Origin: Rehaibacterium terrae
GTDB taxonomy: Bacteria > Pseudomonadota > Gammaproteobacteria > Xanthomonadales > Xanthomonadaceae
NCBI RefSeq assembly: GCF_014202935.1
Contig: NZ_JACHHX010000022.1
Span: 1-42,697 of the forward strand
Direction of reading: 5' to 3'
DNA length: 42,697 nt
Of the stretch, positions 9,716 to 18,194 are shown one piece after another (position 1 is the stretch's first letter; each line of letters begins with the position of its first letter). The position numbers and the translations under genes were made by a program. The notes beneath the pieces were generated by a model. That model made no database searches. It saw only the letters and a program-made list of their open reading frames with translations, and was not told the DNA's origin.

Positions 9716-9794
9716 GCGAGGAGTGAGAAAAGGGCAGCAGCCCAGACACGCATTGCCTGCGCTGCGCTCTCACTACCCACTACTCACTCCTCGC
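9716..9794. repeat. Palindromic repeat C at the pip/Nudix convergent junction
   Basis: The perfect 12-bp arms GCGAGGAGTGAG (9716-9727) and CTCACTCCTCGC (9783-9794) enclose 55 bp. The motif GAGGAGTGAG with its complement is shared with copies A (242-341) and B (17598-17697). The right arm covers the last codons of the Nudix gene. It may act as a bidirectional terminator between the two converging genes. Confidence 0.65.
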
Positions 9795-10331
9795 CCTTGA
9801 GCCATCGGGGTTGTGGTCGATGAACCACAGCCCGGTCCACAGCTTGGGGTCGAGCGCGTAGCCCTCGGTCATCTTGCGGCACAGCCAGGCGGCGGCCTCG
9901 GCGCGCGGCACTTCGTGGACGATGATGTCCTCGGTCTCGTCGCCGCCGCCGGCGCTCATCCGCGTCAGGCCGTGGGCGCGGACGAAGGCGACCGTTTCGT
10001 TGCTCATGCCCGACGAGGTCGGGCCGGACATCAGCACCTCGACGCGCTCGGCGGACCAGCCGGTTTCCTCCAGCAATTCGCGCTTGGCGGCGGCTTCGAG
10101 GGTGTCGTCGGCATCGACGTCGCCGACCAGTCCGGCCGGCATCTCGATGGTCGGCGCGGCGATCGGGATGCGGTATTGCTCGACGAAGACGACCTTGTCC
10201 TCGGGCGTGACCGCGATGACGATCACCGCGCAGCCGGCGTTGGTGCGCTCGGCGTATTCCCAGCGCCCGCGCCGCACCAGCCGCAGGTAGCGGCCTTCGC
10301 ACATCGTTTCGGGCGGGGGCAGGCTGTCCAT
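9780..10331 (-). CDS. Nudix hydrolase, ADP-ribose pyrophosphatase-like
   Basis: A 183-aa Nudix protein that probably hydrolyses a nucleoside-diphosphate sugar such as ADP-ribose. Seen: VVFVEQYRIP, IEMPAGLVGD and the Nudix box ending KRELLEETGW. The box's first acidic position is Asp where the consensus has Glu (GX5E), a mild deviation. The metal-binding REXXEE core is intact. The C-terminal residues SRARSE come from the palindromic repeat at the junction, so the original tail may have been altered. The substrate is inferred from overall similarity to NudF-type proteins. Confidence 0.85.
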   Translation of the reverse strand: MDSLPPPETMCEGRYLRLVRRGRWEYAERTNAGCAVIVIAVTPEDKVVFVEQYRIPIAAPTIEMPAGLVGDVDADDTLEAAAKRELLEETGWSAERVEVLMSGPTSSGMSNETVAFVRAHGLTRMSAGGGDETEDIIVHEVPRAEAAAWLCRKMTEGYALDPKLWTGLWFIDHNPDGSRARSE

Positions 10332-10368
10332 GGCTACGATCCTACCTGTCCGTTGTGAAAAGCAAAAT

Positions 10369-10468
10369 CACGCACGGAGAAGAGCAGGAGAAAACAGGAG
10401 AACGCGGAGGCTTGAAATCAATCAAGAATCCTCCGTGTCCTCCTGCTTTCTCCCAATCTCCGTGCGTG
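10369..10468. repeat. Long imperfect inverted repeat, 100 bp
   Basis: The left arm begins CACGCACGGAGA and the right arm ends TCTCCGTGCGTG. Purine-rich GGAG blocks inside pair with CTCC blocks, and the centre is CTTGA-AATCAA-TCAAG. The arms align over about 45 bp with a few indels. It fills the gap between the exonuclease 3' end and the Nudix 5' end and encodes nothing. It could terminate the exonuclease transcript. Confidence 0.7.
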
Positions 10469-10478
10469 CTCTTGCCGT

Positions 10479-11372
10479 TCAGTGATCCGCCAGCGCCGCG
10501 ATCCGGCGGCGGGTCATCGGGCCGATGCGCAGGCGGTCGAGCAGCGGCTCCAGCGCGTCGCGGTCGATGCCGCGGCGCTCGGCGCGGCCGAGGTCGGCCG
10601 GCAGCGGGGCGTCGCGGGCGATGGTGGCCAGCTCGCGCGACAGCAGGGCCTGTTCGCGGTGGGCGGCGATCCTCGCCGCGGCCTGCGCCGCGCCGCGCAG
10701 GCGCAGGTAGGGCACTTCGGCCAGCCGGTGCAGCAGCGCGTCGAGGCTGCCGAAGTGGCCGAGCAGGCTGGCGGCGGTCTTGGGGCCGATGCCGGGCACG
10801 CCGGGGATGTTGTCGACGGCATCGCCGGTCAGTCCGAGGTAATCGGCGATCTGGTGGGCGTGCACGCCGTAGCGGGCCTTGACGCCGTCGTGGCTCCAGC
10901 GCTGGTTGCGGGCGTAGTCCCATTGCTCGTCGCCGGCTTCCAGCAGCTGCGAGAGGTCCTTGTCGGCGGAGACGATCAGGCCACGGTGGCCGTGGGCGCG
11001 CAGCGCGTGCAGGGCGGTGCCGATCAGGTCGTCGGCCTCGTAACGGTCATCGACCAGCACCGGCAGGCCGAGCGCGCGGGCCATCGCCTGGCAGTGCGCG
11101 AATTGCCGCTTGAGCGCCTCGGGCGCCGGTTCGCGGTTGGCCTTGTAAGCGGGGTAGAGCGTGTTGCGGAAGCTCGACTCGAGCGCTTGGTCGAAGGCGA
11201 CGACGATGTGCCGCGGGCGCTCGCGCTCCAGCAGCTCCAGCAGGAAGCGCGCGAAGCCGTGCACGGCGTTGATCGGCCAGCCGTCGGCATCGGTGAATTC
11301 GTCCGGCATCGAGTGCCAGGCCCGGAACACGTACAGGCTGGCATCGACCAGATACAGCGGCTGCCCGCTCAT
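10479..11372 (-). CDS. 5'-3' exonuclease, PolA N-terminal-domain family
   Basis: A 297-aa stand-alone FEN-like nuclease resembling the 5' nuclease domain of DNA polymerase I and E. coli Xni/ExoIX. Seen: YLVDASLYVFRAWH, the metal-ligand region VVAFDQ, YKANREPAPE, DDRYEADDLIGT, SADKDLSQLL, and the H3TH region DNIPGVPGIGPKTAASLL. Start codon 11372-11370 gives the expected MSGQPLYLVDAS; the longer open frame runs into the upstream gene. It overlaps the nitroreductase stop by 4 nt (ATGA), so the two are co-transcribed. It probably acts on flaps and primers in repair. Confidence 0.9.
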   Translation of the reverse strand: MSGQPLYLVDASLYVFRAWHSMPDEFTDADGWPINAVHGFARFLLELLERERPRHIVVAFDQALESSFRNTLYPAYKANREPAPEALKRQFAHCQAMARALGLPVLVDDRYEADDLIGTALHALRAHGHRGLIVSADKDLSQLLEAGDEQWDYARNQRWSHDGVKARYGVHAHQIADYLGLTGDAVDNIPGVPGIGPKTAASLLGHFGSLDALLHRLAEVPYLRLRGAAQAAARIAAHREQALLSRELATIARDAPLPADLGRAERRGIDRDALEPLLDRLRIGPMTRRRIAALADH

Positions 11373-11938
11373 GCCGGCGTCCAGTCGGCGAGCAGCTCGC
11401 GCGGGTCCGGGCGCACCCGCTCGGGCGCCTCCTCGCGCGGCGTGCCGATATGGATGAAGCCGAGCACGCGCTCGTGCCCGGCCAGGCCGAGCAGGCCGGT
11501 GATGACCGGGTCGTAGGCGGCCCAGCCGGTCAGCCACTGCGCGCCGAAGCCCAGGCCCTGCGCCGCCTGCAGTAGCGCGAAGCAGACCGCGCCGCCGGAC
11601 AGCAACTGTTCCTGCTCGGGGACCTTGTGGCCGGGCGTCAGGCGGGCGATCACCACGACGATCAGCGGTGCGTGGGAGAAGCGCTGGCGCTCTTTCTCGA
11701 TCACCGCCTCGGTGGCGGTCGGGTCGCGTTCCAGCGCGCGCCGGGCCAGGGCGTCGCCGAGTGCATGACGCGCCTGGCCGGCGATGCGCAGGAAGCGCCA
11801 GGGCGTCAGCCGGCCGTGATCCGGGACACGCACGGCGGCGCGCAGCATCGCTTCGAGCTGGTCGGGGCTGGGGCCGGGCTCGCCGAGCAGGCGGGACGGG
11901 GTGGAGCGGCGGGTCTGGAGCAGGTCTAGCAGGGTCAC
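11369..11938 (-). CDS. Nitroreductase family protein, YdjA-like
   Basis: FMN-dependent oxidoreductase fold, 189 aa from the GTG at 11938. Seen: LLQTRRSTPSRL (phosphate-binding RRS), AAVRVPDHGRLTPWRFL, LSGGAVCFALLQAAQGLG and GFIHIGTP, the YdjA subgroup pattern. The GTG start is preferred because YdjA proteins begin just before the RRS motif. An upstream in-frame ATG (11998) would add 20 residues unlike the family. Its physiological substrate is unknown. The first gene of a two-gene operon with the exonuclease. Confidence 0.85.
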   Translation of the reverse strand: MTLLDLLQTRRSTPSRLLGEPGPSPDQLEAMLRAAVRVPDHGRLTPWRFLRIAGQARHALGDALARRALERDPTATEAVIEKERQRFSHAPLIVVVIARLTPGHKVPEQEQLLSGGAVCFALLQAAQGLGFGAQWLTGWAAYDPVITGLLGLAGHERVLGFIHIGTPREEAPERVRPDPRELLADWTPA

Positions 11939-11970
11939 GGATTGACGTTCCGGGTCAGTATTTTCGGTTC

Positions 11971-11990
11971 TTGCGCGGAAATTGGCGCAA
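11971..11990. promoter_or_regulatory. Small dyad between divergent genes
   Basis: TTGCGC and GCGCAA are separated by 8 nt in the divergent nitroreductase/DUF1631 intergenic region. The position suits an operator, but there is no further support. Confidence 0.25.
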
Positions 11991-12080
11991 TTGGTCACGT
12001 TTTCGTGGGTGGGATCGGCCTAGTCTGACACCCCAACTGGAGCATCGGCCGGTCGGCCAACCCGCTCGAGGGCAAAGCCC

Positions 12081-14369
12081 ATGGACAACACCCGGCCTCA
12101 TCCGTACGGCCCGGACATCGAAGCTTCCGCTGCGACCGGCGGCGGCCGCGATCTGCTGGCGCAGCTCGCCGGCCAGTCCCTGCCCCCGCTCGTCCAGGCC
12201 CTGGCCAGTGTACTGGACCGGGTGGACGATGCCCTGTTCGATTTCATGCAGAAGTCGGTGCCGGCGCAGGATCAGCCGGTTTTCATGGATGCGATGCGTG
12301 TGCTGCGCCGGGAGCGCGCCGGCATCGAGCAGCGGTTCCGCGATCATCTGGCGGGCGCCTTCGCCGCGCTCGCGCGCCGCCAGCCGCAGCTGGCGGAAAG
12401 CGCCTACGCCAGCCAGTCCGATGGCCTGAGCCTGGTCTCGGAGGACGACCTTGACGTGCAGCTCTCGGCCAAGATGCTGGCCGGCTCGCTGCAGAAGGAC
12501 TTCGGCGGCGTGCTGGCGCAGATCGAGCAGCGGCTGGGCTGGCTGGCCGGCAATGTCGAGCTCGACGGCGACAGCAATCCGGTCGGCGGCGCACATCTGG
12601 CCGCCGCCGTCTACGTGGCACTGCGGCCGTGCGAGGTCGAACTGGCGCCGCGCCTGATCCTGTTCAAGATCTGCGAGCGCGAGCTGCCGGCAGGGCTGGC
12701 GCCGGCCTACGACGGCCTCAATCGGACGCTGATCGAGGCCGGTGTGCTGCCGCAGCTCAGGCCGGTCAAGGCCCGCGATGCGGCGCCGGAGCAGGCGCCG
12801 GACGAAACACCGGCGGATGAGCCGTCGGCACCCGCCGCGGCGGCGCCGGCCAGCCTCGGTCCGGCACCGGCGAACGCCACGGCGTCGCGCGTCAGCAGCG
12901 AGCAGGAGCGGGCGCTGTTCTCGGCCCTGCACGAGCTGCTCAAGAACTACCGCCAGAACCATTACGGCGCCCCGGTCGCGCCGGATCCGTCGGCGCGCCT
13001 GCTCTCGGCGCGCGAGACGCTCACCGTGCTCGGCCTGCTGCAGGGCGAACTGCCGCCCGGCCTGCGCGAGGCGATCGAGGATCCTGGCCAGTCGCTGGTG
13101 CAGCGGATCAAGGCCGAACTGATCGCCAGCGCCGGTCGGATCGGCTGTGACCCCGCCACCACCCGGCTCACGCCGGCCGATGAAGATGCGGTCGATCTGG
13201 TCGGCATGCTGTTCGACGTGATCCTGGACGAGCGCGAGCTGCGCGCGCAGGTACGCAGCCTGATCGGCCGCCTGATCGTGCCCTTCATCAAGGTGGCGCT
13301 GCTCGACCGCCGCATGTTCCTGGAAAAGACCCATCCCGCGCGCCGCCTGCTCAATGCGCTGGCCGAAGCCTGCGAAGGCAACAGCGGCGAAACGCCGCAG
13401 GAGAAGCAGCTGCTGGGCAAGGTGCAGGAAGTCGTCGACCGGCTGGTCGCCGAGTTCAACGAGGATCTGGCGATCTTCCAGACGCTGGAGGAGGAGTTCC
13501 GTGCCTTTCTCGATCAGCACCGCAAGCGCGTGGAAGCGGCCGAGCGTCGCGCCGCCGAGGCGCAGCGTGGCCGCGAGCGGCTGGAACAGGCCCGTGCCCG
13601 CGCCGCGCTCGAACTGGCCGACCGCGTAGGCGACCGCGAACTCACGCCGACCCTGGATCTGCTGCTGCGTCGCTACTGGAGTCACCACCTGGCGGTCGTG
13701 CTGCTGCGCGAGGGCGAGAGCAGCGCGGCTTTCCGCAGTGCGCTGCATTGCGCCGACGAGCTGATCGCCGCGTTCGACAACGCGGCCCAGGGCGTCAACA
13801 TCCTGCCCCGGCTGTCTTCCCTGCGTGGCGGGCTGGAGCCGGTGCTGCTGTCCTCCGGCTGCGCCGGCGACGCCGCCGCCGAGTGCCTGCGCGCGCTCAG
13901 CGAAGAGCTGCGCCGGCTGGCCCGCGGCGAGGAAGCCATCCAGGAAGCCGCGCCGATCGCGATCAGCGAGCCGCCGCCGGTACCGACATCCGCGGTCCCG
14001 GCCCGGGAGGAGCCCTCGACGCTGCTCAAGCTGGTCTCGAACCGCGATGCGCTCGACTACGACCCGGCCGATGCCGAGCGCATCCGTCAGCTCGCCGTCG
14101 GCACCTGGGTCGAGTTCGTCGGCGAGAACGGCGAGCCGCAGCCGGCGAAGTACTCCTGGGTGAGCCCGATCTCGGGCCGGCTGATGTTCGTCAACCGCCG
14201 TGGCGTGCGCGTCTGCGTGGCCTCCGCCGAGGAGCTGGCGGCGATGATGAAGCAGCGGCGGCTGCTGGTGCGGCCGGTCAATACCGCCTTCGAGCGCGCC
14301 ATGCACCAGGTGCTCGGCCGCCTGCACACCCCGGCGCCGCAGCCGTCGTCGATGCGCGCCACCGCCTGA
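12081..14369 (+). CDS. DUF1631 family protein with PilZ-like C-terminus
   Basis: A 762-aa cytosolic protein that I recognise as DUF1631, of unknown function. Helical, acidic and basic segments dominate, with an Ala/Pro-rich linker at about 230-270, a charged coiled-coil stretch around 470-520 (EEFRAFLDQHRKRVEAAERR) and a beta-rich tail (about 660-740) containing GTWVEFV, AKYSWVSPISGRLMFVNRRG and VCVASAEELA. That tail resembles a PilZ-like barrel, but I do not see the canonical RxxxR and DxSxxG c-di-GMP motifs. The ATG at 12081 begins MDNTRPHPYG. TAGTCT at 12021-12026 could be its -10. Confidence 0.85.
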   Translation: MDNTRPHPYGPDIEASAATGGGRDLLAQLAGQSLPPLVQALASVLDRVDDALFDFMQKSVPAQDQPVFMDAMRVLRRERAGIEQRFRDHLAGAFAALARRQPQLAESAYASQSDGLSLVSEDDLDVQLSAKMLAGSLQKDFGGVLAQIEQRLGWLAGNVELDGDSNPVGGAHLAAAVYVALRPCEVELAPRLILFKICERELPAGLAPAYDGLNRTLIEAGVLPQLRPVKARDAAPEQAPDETPADEPSAPAAAAPASLGPAPANATASRVSSEQERALFSALHELLKNYRQNHYGAPVAPDPSARLLSARETLTVLGLLQGELPPGLREAIEDPGQSLVQRIKAELIASAGRIGCDPATTRLTPADEDAVDLVGMLFDVILDERELRAQVRSLIGRLIVPFIKVALLDRRMFLEKTHPARRLLNALAEACEGNSGETPQEKQLLGKVQEVVDRLVAEFNEDLAIFQTLEEEFRAFLDQHRKRVEAAERRAAEAQRGRERLEQARARAALELADRVGDRELTPTLDLLLRRYWSHHLAVVLLREGESSAAFRSALHCADELIAAFDNAAQGVNILPRLSSLRGGLEPVLLSSGCAGDAAAECLRALSEELRRLARGEEAIQEAAPIAISEPPPVPTSAVPAREEPSTLLKLVSNRDALDYDPADAERIRQLAVGTWVEFVGENGEPQPAKYSWVSPISGRLMFVNRRGVRVCVASAEELAAMMKQRRLLVRPVNTAFERAMHQVLGRLHTPAPQPSSMRATA

Positions 14370-14654
14370 GCGTCACCGCCGCGCGAGTCCGCGCCTGCTC
14401 TCCTGGCAAGGGGCGGTCCGTTCCCCGTGGCCCGTCGTGGTCGAACCGGCCCGGGGCGGCCTTCAGGCCCTCCCTGCGGGAGCGGTCACGGTCATGGCCA
14501 TGGCTGCGCAGGGGGGTGGCGTGCGGGTCTTGGCCGCCGTCGCGGCCCCGCAGGCAAGGCGGGGGGTTTGCGCTCGCGGACCACGTGCTAGCATCCGGGA
14601 GCTTGCCCATGCCGGCAGGGCGATGTCCTGCCGGTGCCTGCCCGGGGAGAACGC
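14370..14654 (+). promoter_or_regulatory. pntA upstream region with -10 candidate and hairpin
   Basis: This 285-bp spacer has no gene. Near its right end GCTAGCAT (TAGCAT at 14589-14594) could be a -10, with TTTGCG 16 bp upstream as a weak -35. CCGGCAGG/CCTGCCGG (14612-14619/14627-14634) then forms a leader hairpin just before the GGGGAGAA ribosome binding site. Confidence 0.4.
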
Positions 14655-15785
14655 ATGACGGTCGTAGTCGTTGCGCTGCAGGAGTCCGCGCCAGGGGAAC
14701 GGCGCGTCGCCATCACGCCGGAGACCGCGAAAAAGCTGCGCGGCCTCGGCGCCACCGTCCGGCTCGGACGCGGGGCCGGGGACAGGGCCTATTTTCCCGA
14801 TGCTGCCTATCCCGAGGTCGAGTTCGTCGATGACGCCACGGCGCTGGCCTCGGCCGACGTGCTGCTGTGCGTGCAGCCGCCGCCGCGCGAGCGCTTGGCC
14901 GCGCTGAAGGAAGGCGCGCTGGTGATCGGCCTGCTCGCCCCGCATGGCGACGACGAGCGGGTGAAGTTGTTGCGCGATCGCAGGCTCAGTGCCTTTTCCA
15001 TGGAGCTGCTGCCGCGCACCACCCGCGCCCAGGCCATGGACGTGCTCAGTTCGCAGGCCGGCATGGCCGGCTACAAGGCGGTGCTGATCGCGGCACAGCA
15101 GGCGCCGCGATTCTTTCCGATGCTCACCACCGCCGCCGGCACCATCCGCCCGTCGCGGGTGCTGGTGATCGGCGCCGGCGTGGCGGGGCTGCAGGCCATC
15201 GCCACCGCACGCCGGCTCGGCGCGCAGGTCGAGGGCTTCGACGTGAGGCCGGAGACACGCGAGCAGATCGAGTCGCTGGGCGCGAAATTCCTCGACCTCG
15301 GCGTGAGCGCCGCGGGCGAGGGCGGCTACGCCCGCGAACTCACCGCCGAGGAACGCGCCGAACAACAGCGCCGCCTCGGCGAACACCTCAAGAACGTCGA
15401 CGTGATCGTCACCACCGCCGCCGTGCCGGGCCGGCCGGCGCCGAAGATCGTCACCGCCGCGATGGTGGCCGGCATGAAGCCGGGCAGCGTGATCGTCGAC
15501 CTGGCCGCCGAGACCGGCGGCAACTGCGAGCTCACCCGCCCGGGCGAGACGGTCGAGCACGGTGGCGTCGCCGTCGTCGGCCCGCTCAACCTCGCCAGCC
15601 TGGGCGCGCTGCATGCCAGCGAGATGTACGCCCGCAACCTGTTCAACTTCCTCGCGCTGATGCTCGGGGACGGCGCACTGAGCGTCGATTTCGACGACGA
15701 CCTGGTCGCCGGCACCTGCCTCACCCATGCCGGCGTGATCCGCCACGCGCCCACCCGCCAGCGCATCGAAGGAGGAGCGGCCTGA
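14655..15785 (+). CDS. pntAA: NAD(P) transhydrogenase subunit alpha part 1 (NAD-binding)
   Basis: Cytosolic domain I of proton-translocating transhydrogenase, which uses the proton gradient to make NADPH from NADH. The 376 aa show ESAPGERRVAITPETAKKL, SSQAGMAGYKAVLIAA and the NAD-binding fold VLVIGAGVAGLQAIATARRL. The start ATG at 14655 follows GGGGAGAA; the longer frame from 14634 is not needed. It ends TGATG, overlapping the pntAB start. Alpha is split into AA and AB as in Rhodospirillum-type enzymes, unlike E. coli. Confidence 0.95.
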   Translation: MTVVVVALQESAPGERRVAITPETAKKLRGLGATVRLGRGAGDRAYFPDAAYPEVEFVDDATALASADVLLCVQPPPRERLAALKEGALVIGLLAPHGDDERVKLLRDRRLSAFSMELLPRTTRAQAMDVLSSQAGMAGYKAVLIAAQQAPRFFPMLTTAAGTIRPSRVLVIGAGVAGLQAIATARRLGAQVEGFDVRPETREQIESLGAKFLDLGVSAAGEGGYARELTAEERAEQQRRLGEHLKNVDVIVTTAAVPGRPAPKIVTAAMVAGMKPGSVIVDLAAETGGNCELTRPGETVEHGGVAVVGPLNLASLGALHASEMYARNLFNFLALMLGDGALSVDFDDDLVAGTCLTHAGVIRHAPTRQRIEGGAA

Positions 15786-16081
15786 TGGACGGTTTCCTTG
15801 CGCTCTACATCTTCCTGCTGGCCGCGATCTGCGGCCACGTGATCATCTCGCGGGTGCCGGTGATCCTGCACACGCCGCTGATGTCCGGCTCCAACTTCAT
15901 CCACGGCATCGTGCTGGTCGGCGCGATGATCGCGCTGGCGCACGCCGACACCACGCTGGAGCGCGCGATCGGCTTCGTCGCCGTGCTGCTGGGCGCCGGC
16001 AACGCGGTCGGCGGCTACGTGGTCACCGAGCGCATGCTGGAGATGTTCAAGTCCAGCCGCAAGCCGGGAGGCGCCGAATGA
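15785..16081 (+). CDS. pntAB: NAD(P) transhydrogenase subunit alpha part 2 (membrane)
   Basis: A 98-aa membrane segment of domain II with three predicted helices: LALYIFLLAAICGHVII, FIHGIVLVGAMIAL and AIGFVAVLLGAGNAVGGYVV. The ATG at 15785 overlaps the pntAA stop by one base, and the stop overlaps the pntB ATG (ATGA), so the three genes are translationally coupled. Length and spacing match the split-alpha transhydrogenases. Confidence 0.94.
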   Translation: MDGFLALYIFLLAAICGHVIISRVPVILHTPLMSGSNFIHGIVLVGAMIALAHADTTLERAIGFVAVLLGAGNAVGGYVVTERMLEMFKSSRKPGGAE

Positions 16082-17532
16082 GTCTGCCCGTGCTGCTCGA
16101 CTTCCTCGCCAAGGCCAGCTATTTCGTCGCCGCCTTCCTGTTCATCATCGGCCTGATGCAGATGGGCTCGCCGGTCACCGCCCGGCGCGGCATCCGCTGG
16201 GCCGGCGTGGGCATGGTGATCGCCGTCGTCGTCACCTTCTTCGCGCCGGCCACCTGGGGCGGGCCCGGCATCGACCCGCTCAACCTCGGCCTGATGGCGG
16301 TCGCCATCGCCATCAGCGGGGTGTTCTGGCTGTGGGGCAAGCGGGTGCCGATCACCGACATGCCGCAGATGGTCGCCATCTTCAACGGCATGGGCGGCGG
16401 TTCGGCCGCGGCCATCGGCGCGGTGGCGCTGCTCAATGCGGCCACCTTCAAAGGCGCCTGTACGGCCGAGGCGATGGCCGCGCACGCGTGCCTGGACACC
16501 ACCAAGCTGGTGCTGGCGGTACTCGGCTCGCTGATCGGTGCGGTGGCCTTCTCCGGCTCGGTGATCGCCTGGGCCAAGCTCGACGGCCACCTGGACCGGA
16601 CCTTCCGCTTCCCCGGCCAGCAGGCCGTCAATCTGCTGGTGTTCGTGGCGGCGCTGGGCTTGGGCGGGTTCCTCCTCTACCAGCTCGACGTGCCGGTGAT
16701 CATCGCCTTCTTCCTGCTGGCGCTGGTGTTCGGCGTGCTGATGACGCTGCCGATCGGCGGCGCCGACATGCCGGTGGTGATCTCGCTGTACAACGCCTTC
16801 ACCGGTCTGGCCGTGGCCTTCAAGGGCTACGTGCTCGGCAACGAGGCGTTGATCATTGCCGGCACCGTGGTCGGCGCGGCCGGCCTGCTGCTGACCCAGC
16901 TCATGGCCCGCGCCATGAACCGGCCGATCCGCAACGTGCTGTTCTCCCACTTCGGCGGCGGTGGCGCCGGCGCGCAGGAAATCGCCGGCAGCCAGAAGCC
17001 GATCGAGGCCGCCGATGCGGCGGCGATGATGGCCTACGCCGAGCGGGTGGTGATCGTGCCCGGTTACGGCATGGCGGTGGCGCAGGCCCAGCACAAGATC
17101 TGGGAGTTGAGCCGCCTGCTGATCGAGCGCGGCGTGAAGGTGAAGTTCGCCATCCACCCGGTGGCGGGGCGCATGCCCGGGCACATGAACGTGCTGCTGG
17201 CCGAGGCCGGCGTGCCCTACGACCTGATCGCCGACATGGACGACATCAATCCGGAATTCCCGAACACCGACGTGTCGCTGGTGATCGGCGCCAACGACGT
17301 GGTCAACCCGGTCGCCAAGACCGACCCGTCCAGCCCGATCTACGGCATGCCGATCCTCGACGTCGCCAGCTCGAAAAACATCATCGTCATCAAGCGTGGC
17401 AAGGGCACCGGTTTCGCCGGCATCGAGAACGCTCTGTTCTACGCCGACAACACGCGGATGCTGTACGGCGACGGCGCCGAGGTGGCCAACCGGCTGGTGG
17501 CCGAGCTCAAGGCGCTGGATGGCGGGCACTGA
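16078..17532 (+). CDS. pntB: NAD(P) transhydrogenase subunit beta
   Basis: A 484-aa inner-membrane subunit: about nine transmembrane helices forming the proton channel (residues about 5-285), then a C-terminal NADP(H)-binding domain III with VIVPGYGMAVAQAQHKIWEL, FAIHPVAGRMPGHMNVLLAE, DVSLVIGANDVVNP and the loop IVIKRGKGTGFAG. Length equals the family norm. It is the last gene of the pnt operon. A dispersed palindromic repeat follows immediately. Confidence 0.96.
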   Translation: MSLPVLLDFLAKASYFVAAFLFIIGLMQMGSPVTARRGIRWAGVGMVIAVVVTFFAPATWGGPGIDPLNLGLMAVAIAISGVFWLWGKRVPITDMPQMVAIFNGMGGGSAAAIGAVALLNAATFKGACTAEAMAAHACLDTTKLVLAVLGSLIGAVAFSGSVIAWAKLDGHLDRTFRFPGQQAVNLLVFVAALGLGGFLLYQLDVPVIIAFFLLALVFGVLMTLPIGGADMPVVISLYNAFTGLAVAFKGYVLGNEALIIAGTVVGAAGLLLTQLMARAMNRPIRNVLFSHFGGGGAGAQEIAGSQKPIEAADAAAMMAYAERVVIVPGYGMAVAQAQHKIWELSRLLIERGVKVKFAIHPVAGRMPGHMNVLLAEAGVPYDLIADMDDINPEFPNTDVSLVIGANDVVNPVAKTDPSSPIYGMPILDVASSKNIIVIKRGKGTGFAGIENALFYADNTRMLYGDGAEVANRLVAELKALDGGH

Positions 17533-17555
17533 CCCGCCGGGCATTCCGGCAGGCG

Positions 17556-17701
17556 CGACTTCAGCGCGACCGCGAGAGCCTAAGGAGTGAGTCAAGAGGA
17601 GTGAGAAACGAGGGAGAGCATCGATTGGCCGCAGCCTCGTCGTTCTCTCACTCCTCACTCCTCTTCACTCGTTTCTCGCCACTGCGGTCGCGGCTGAAGC
17701 C
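17556..17701. repeat. Dispersed palindromic repeat, copy B
   Basis: The outer arms CTTCAGC-GCGACCGC (17559-17573) and GCGGTCGCGGCTGAAG (17684-17699) are inverse complements with one indel. Inside, AGAGGAGTGAG pairs with CTCACTCCTCT. The segment 17598-17697 is about 90% identical to 242-341. The whole behaves like a roughly 145-bp palindromic, MITE-like element at the convergent junction between pntB and the next minus-strand gene. Confidence 0.7.
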
Positions 17702-17723
17702 GCTGCAAGGGCGGGTGGGGCTT

Positions 17724-18131
17724 TCAGCGCCCCCACCACGCCGCCAGCGCCAGCGCCGCGAAGATCGCGGCCAGATCGAGGCCGCCGTTGGCCAGGACGG
17801 CCAGATACCAGGCCAGGTCCGGGCCGAGCCGCAGCGCCGAGGGCAGGGGGCGCAGGCCCATGGCGAGGCCGAGCTGGGTGGCGACGATGAACCAGTTCGC
17901 CAGCACGACGGTGGCGGCGGTCGCGGCCACGGCGACGCCGGCACGCGGCCAGCCGGGGCGGGTGCCGGCCAGCCGCAGCAGCAGCACGGCATCGACGGCG
18001 GCGACCAGGGCCATCCAGCCGACCGGTTTGCCGCTGACCACGGCCACCCCGGTCCAGATGGCGGCGATGCCGAGGATGCCGGCGAGGGTGGCGACGGTGG
18101 CCAGCGGCCAGATCAGGCGGGGGGAAGGCAA
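17724..18131 (-). CDS. Small hypothetical membrane protein (TTG start)
   Basis: A protein of about 135 residues with four predicted membrane helices: LATVATLAGILGIAAIWTGV, GWMALVAAVDAVLLLRLAG, ATAATVVLANWFIVATQLGL and GLDLAAIFAALALAAWWG. I do not recognise the family. The open frame extends far upstream into the sufT antisense, so the start is inferred: a TTG at 18131 just before PSPRLIW leaves a membrane protein of normal shape. It is divergent from sufT and shares a short spacer with its promoter. Confidence 0.6.
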   Translation of the reverse strand: MPSPRLIWPLATVATLAGILGIAAIWTGVAVVSGKPVGWMALVAAVDAVLLLRLAGTRPGWPRAGVAVAATAATVVLANWFIVATQLGLAMGLRPLPSALRLGPDLAWYLAVLANGGLDLAAIFAALALAAWWGR

Positions 18132-18159
18132 TGCGCGGACTCGGCGGGGTGCTTGCCCG

Positions 18160-18165
18160 TAAAAT
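18160..18165 (+). promoter_or_regulatory. -10 element for sufT
   Basis: TAAAAT lies 29 nt before the GTG start of sufT. No clear -35 is visible in the GC-rich sequence upstream. Confidence 0.4.
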
Positions 18166-18194
18166 AGCGGGTGCTCCCTCCCTGCGGAACTGCC

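Noticed and set aside
11939-11998. ATG start for the nitroreductase at 11998
   Set aside because: It adds 20 residues not expected for YdjA-like proteins. The GTG at 11938 gives the family N-terminus.
11955-14327. 790-codon minus-strand open frame
   Set aside because: It mirrors the DUF1631 gene, which has the ribosome start, length and family match. The antisense translation has no domain.
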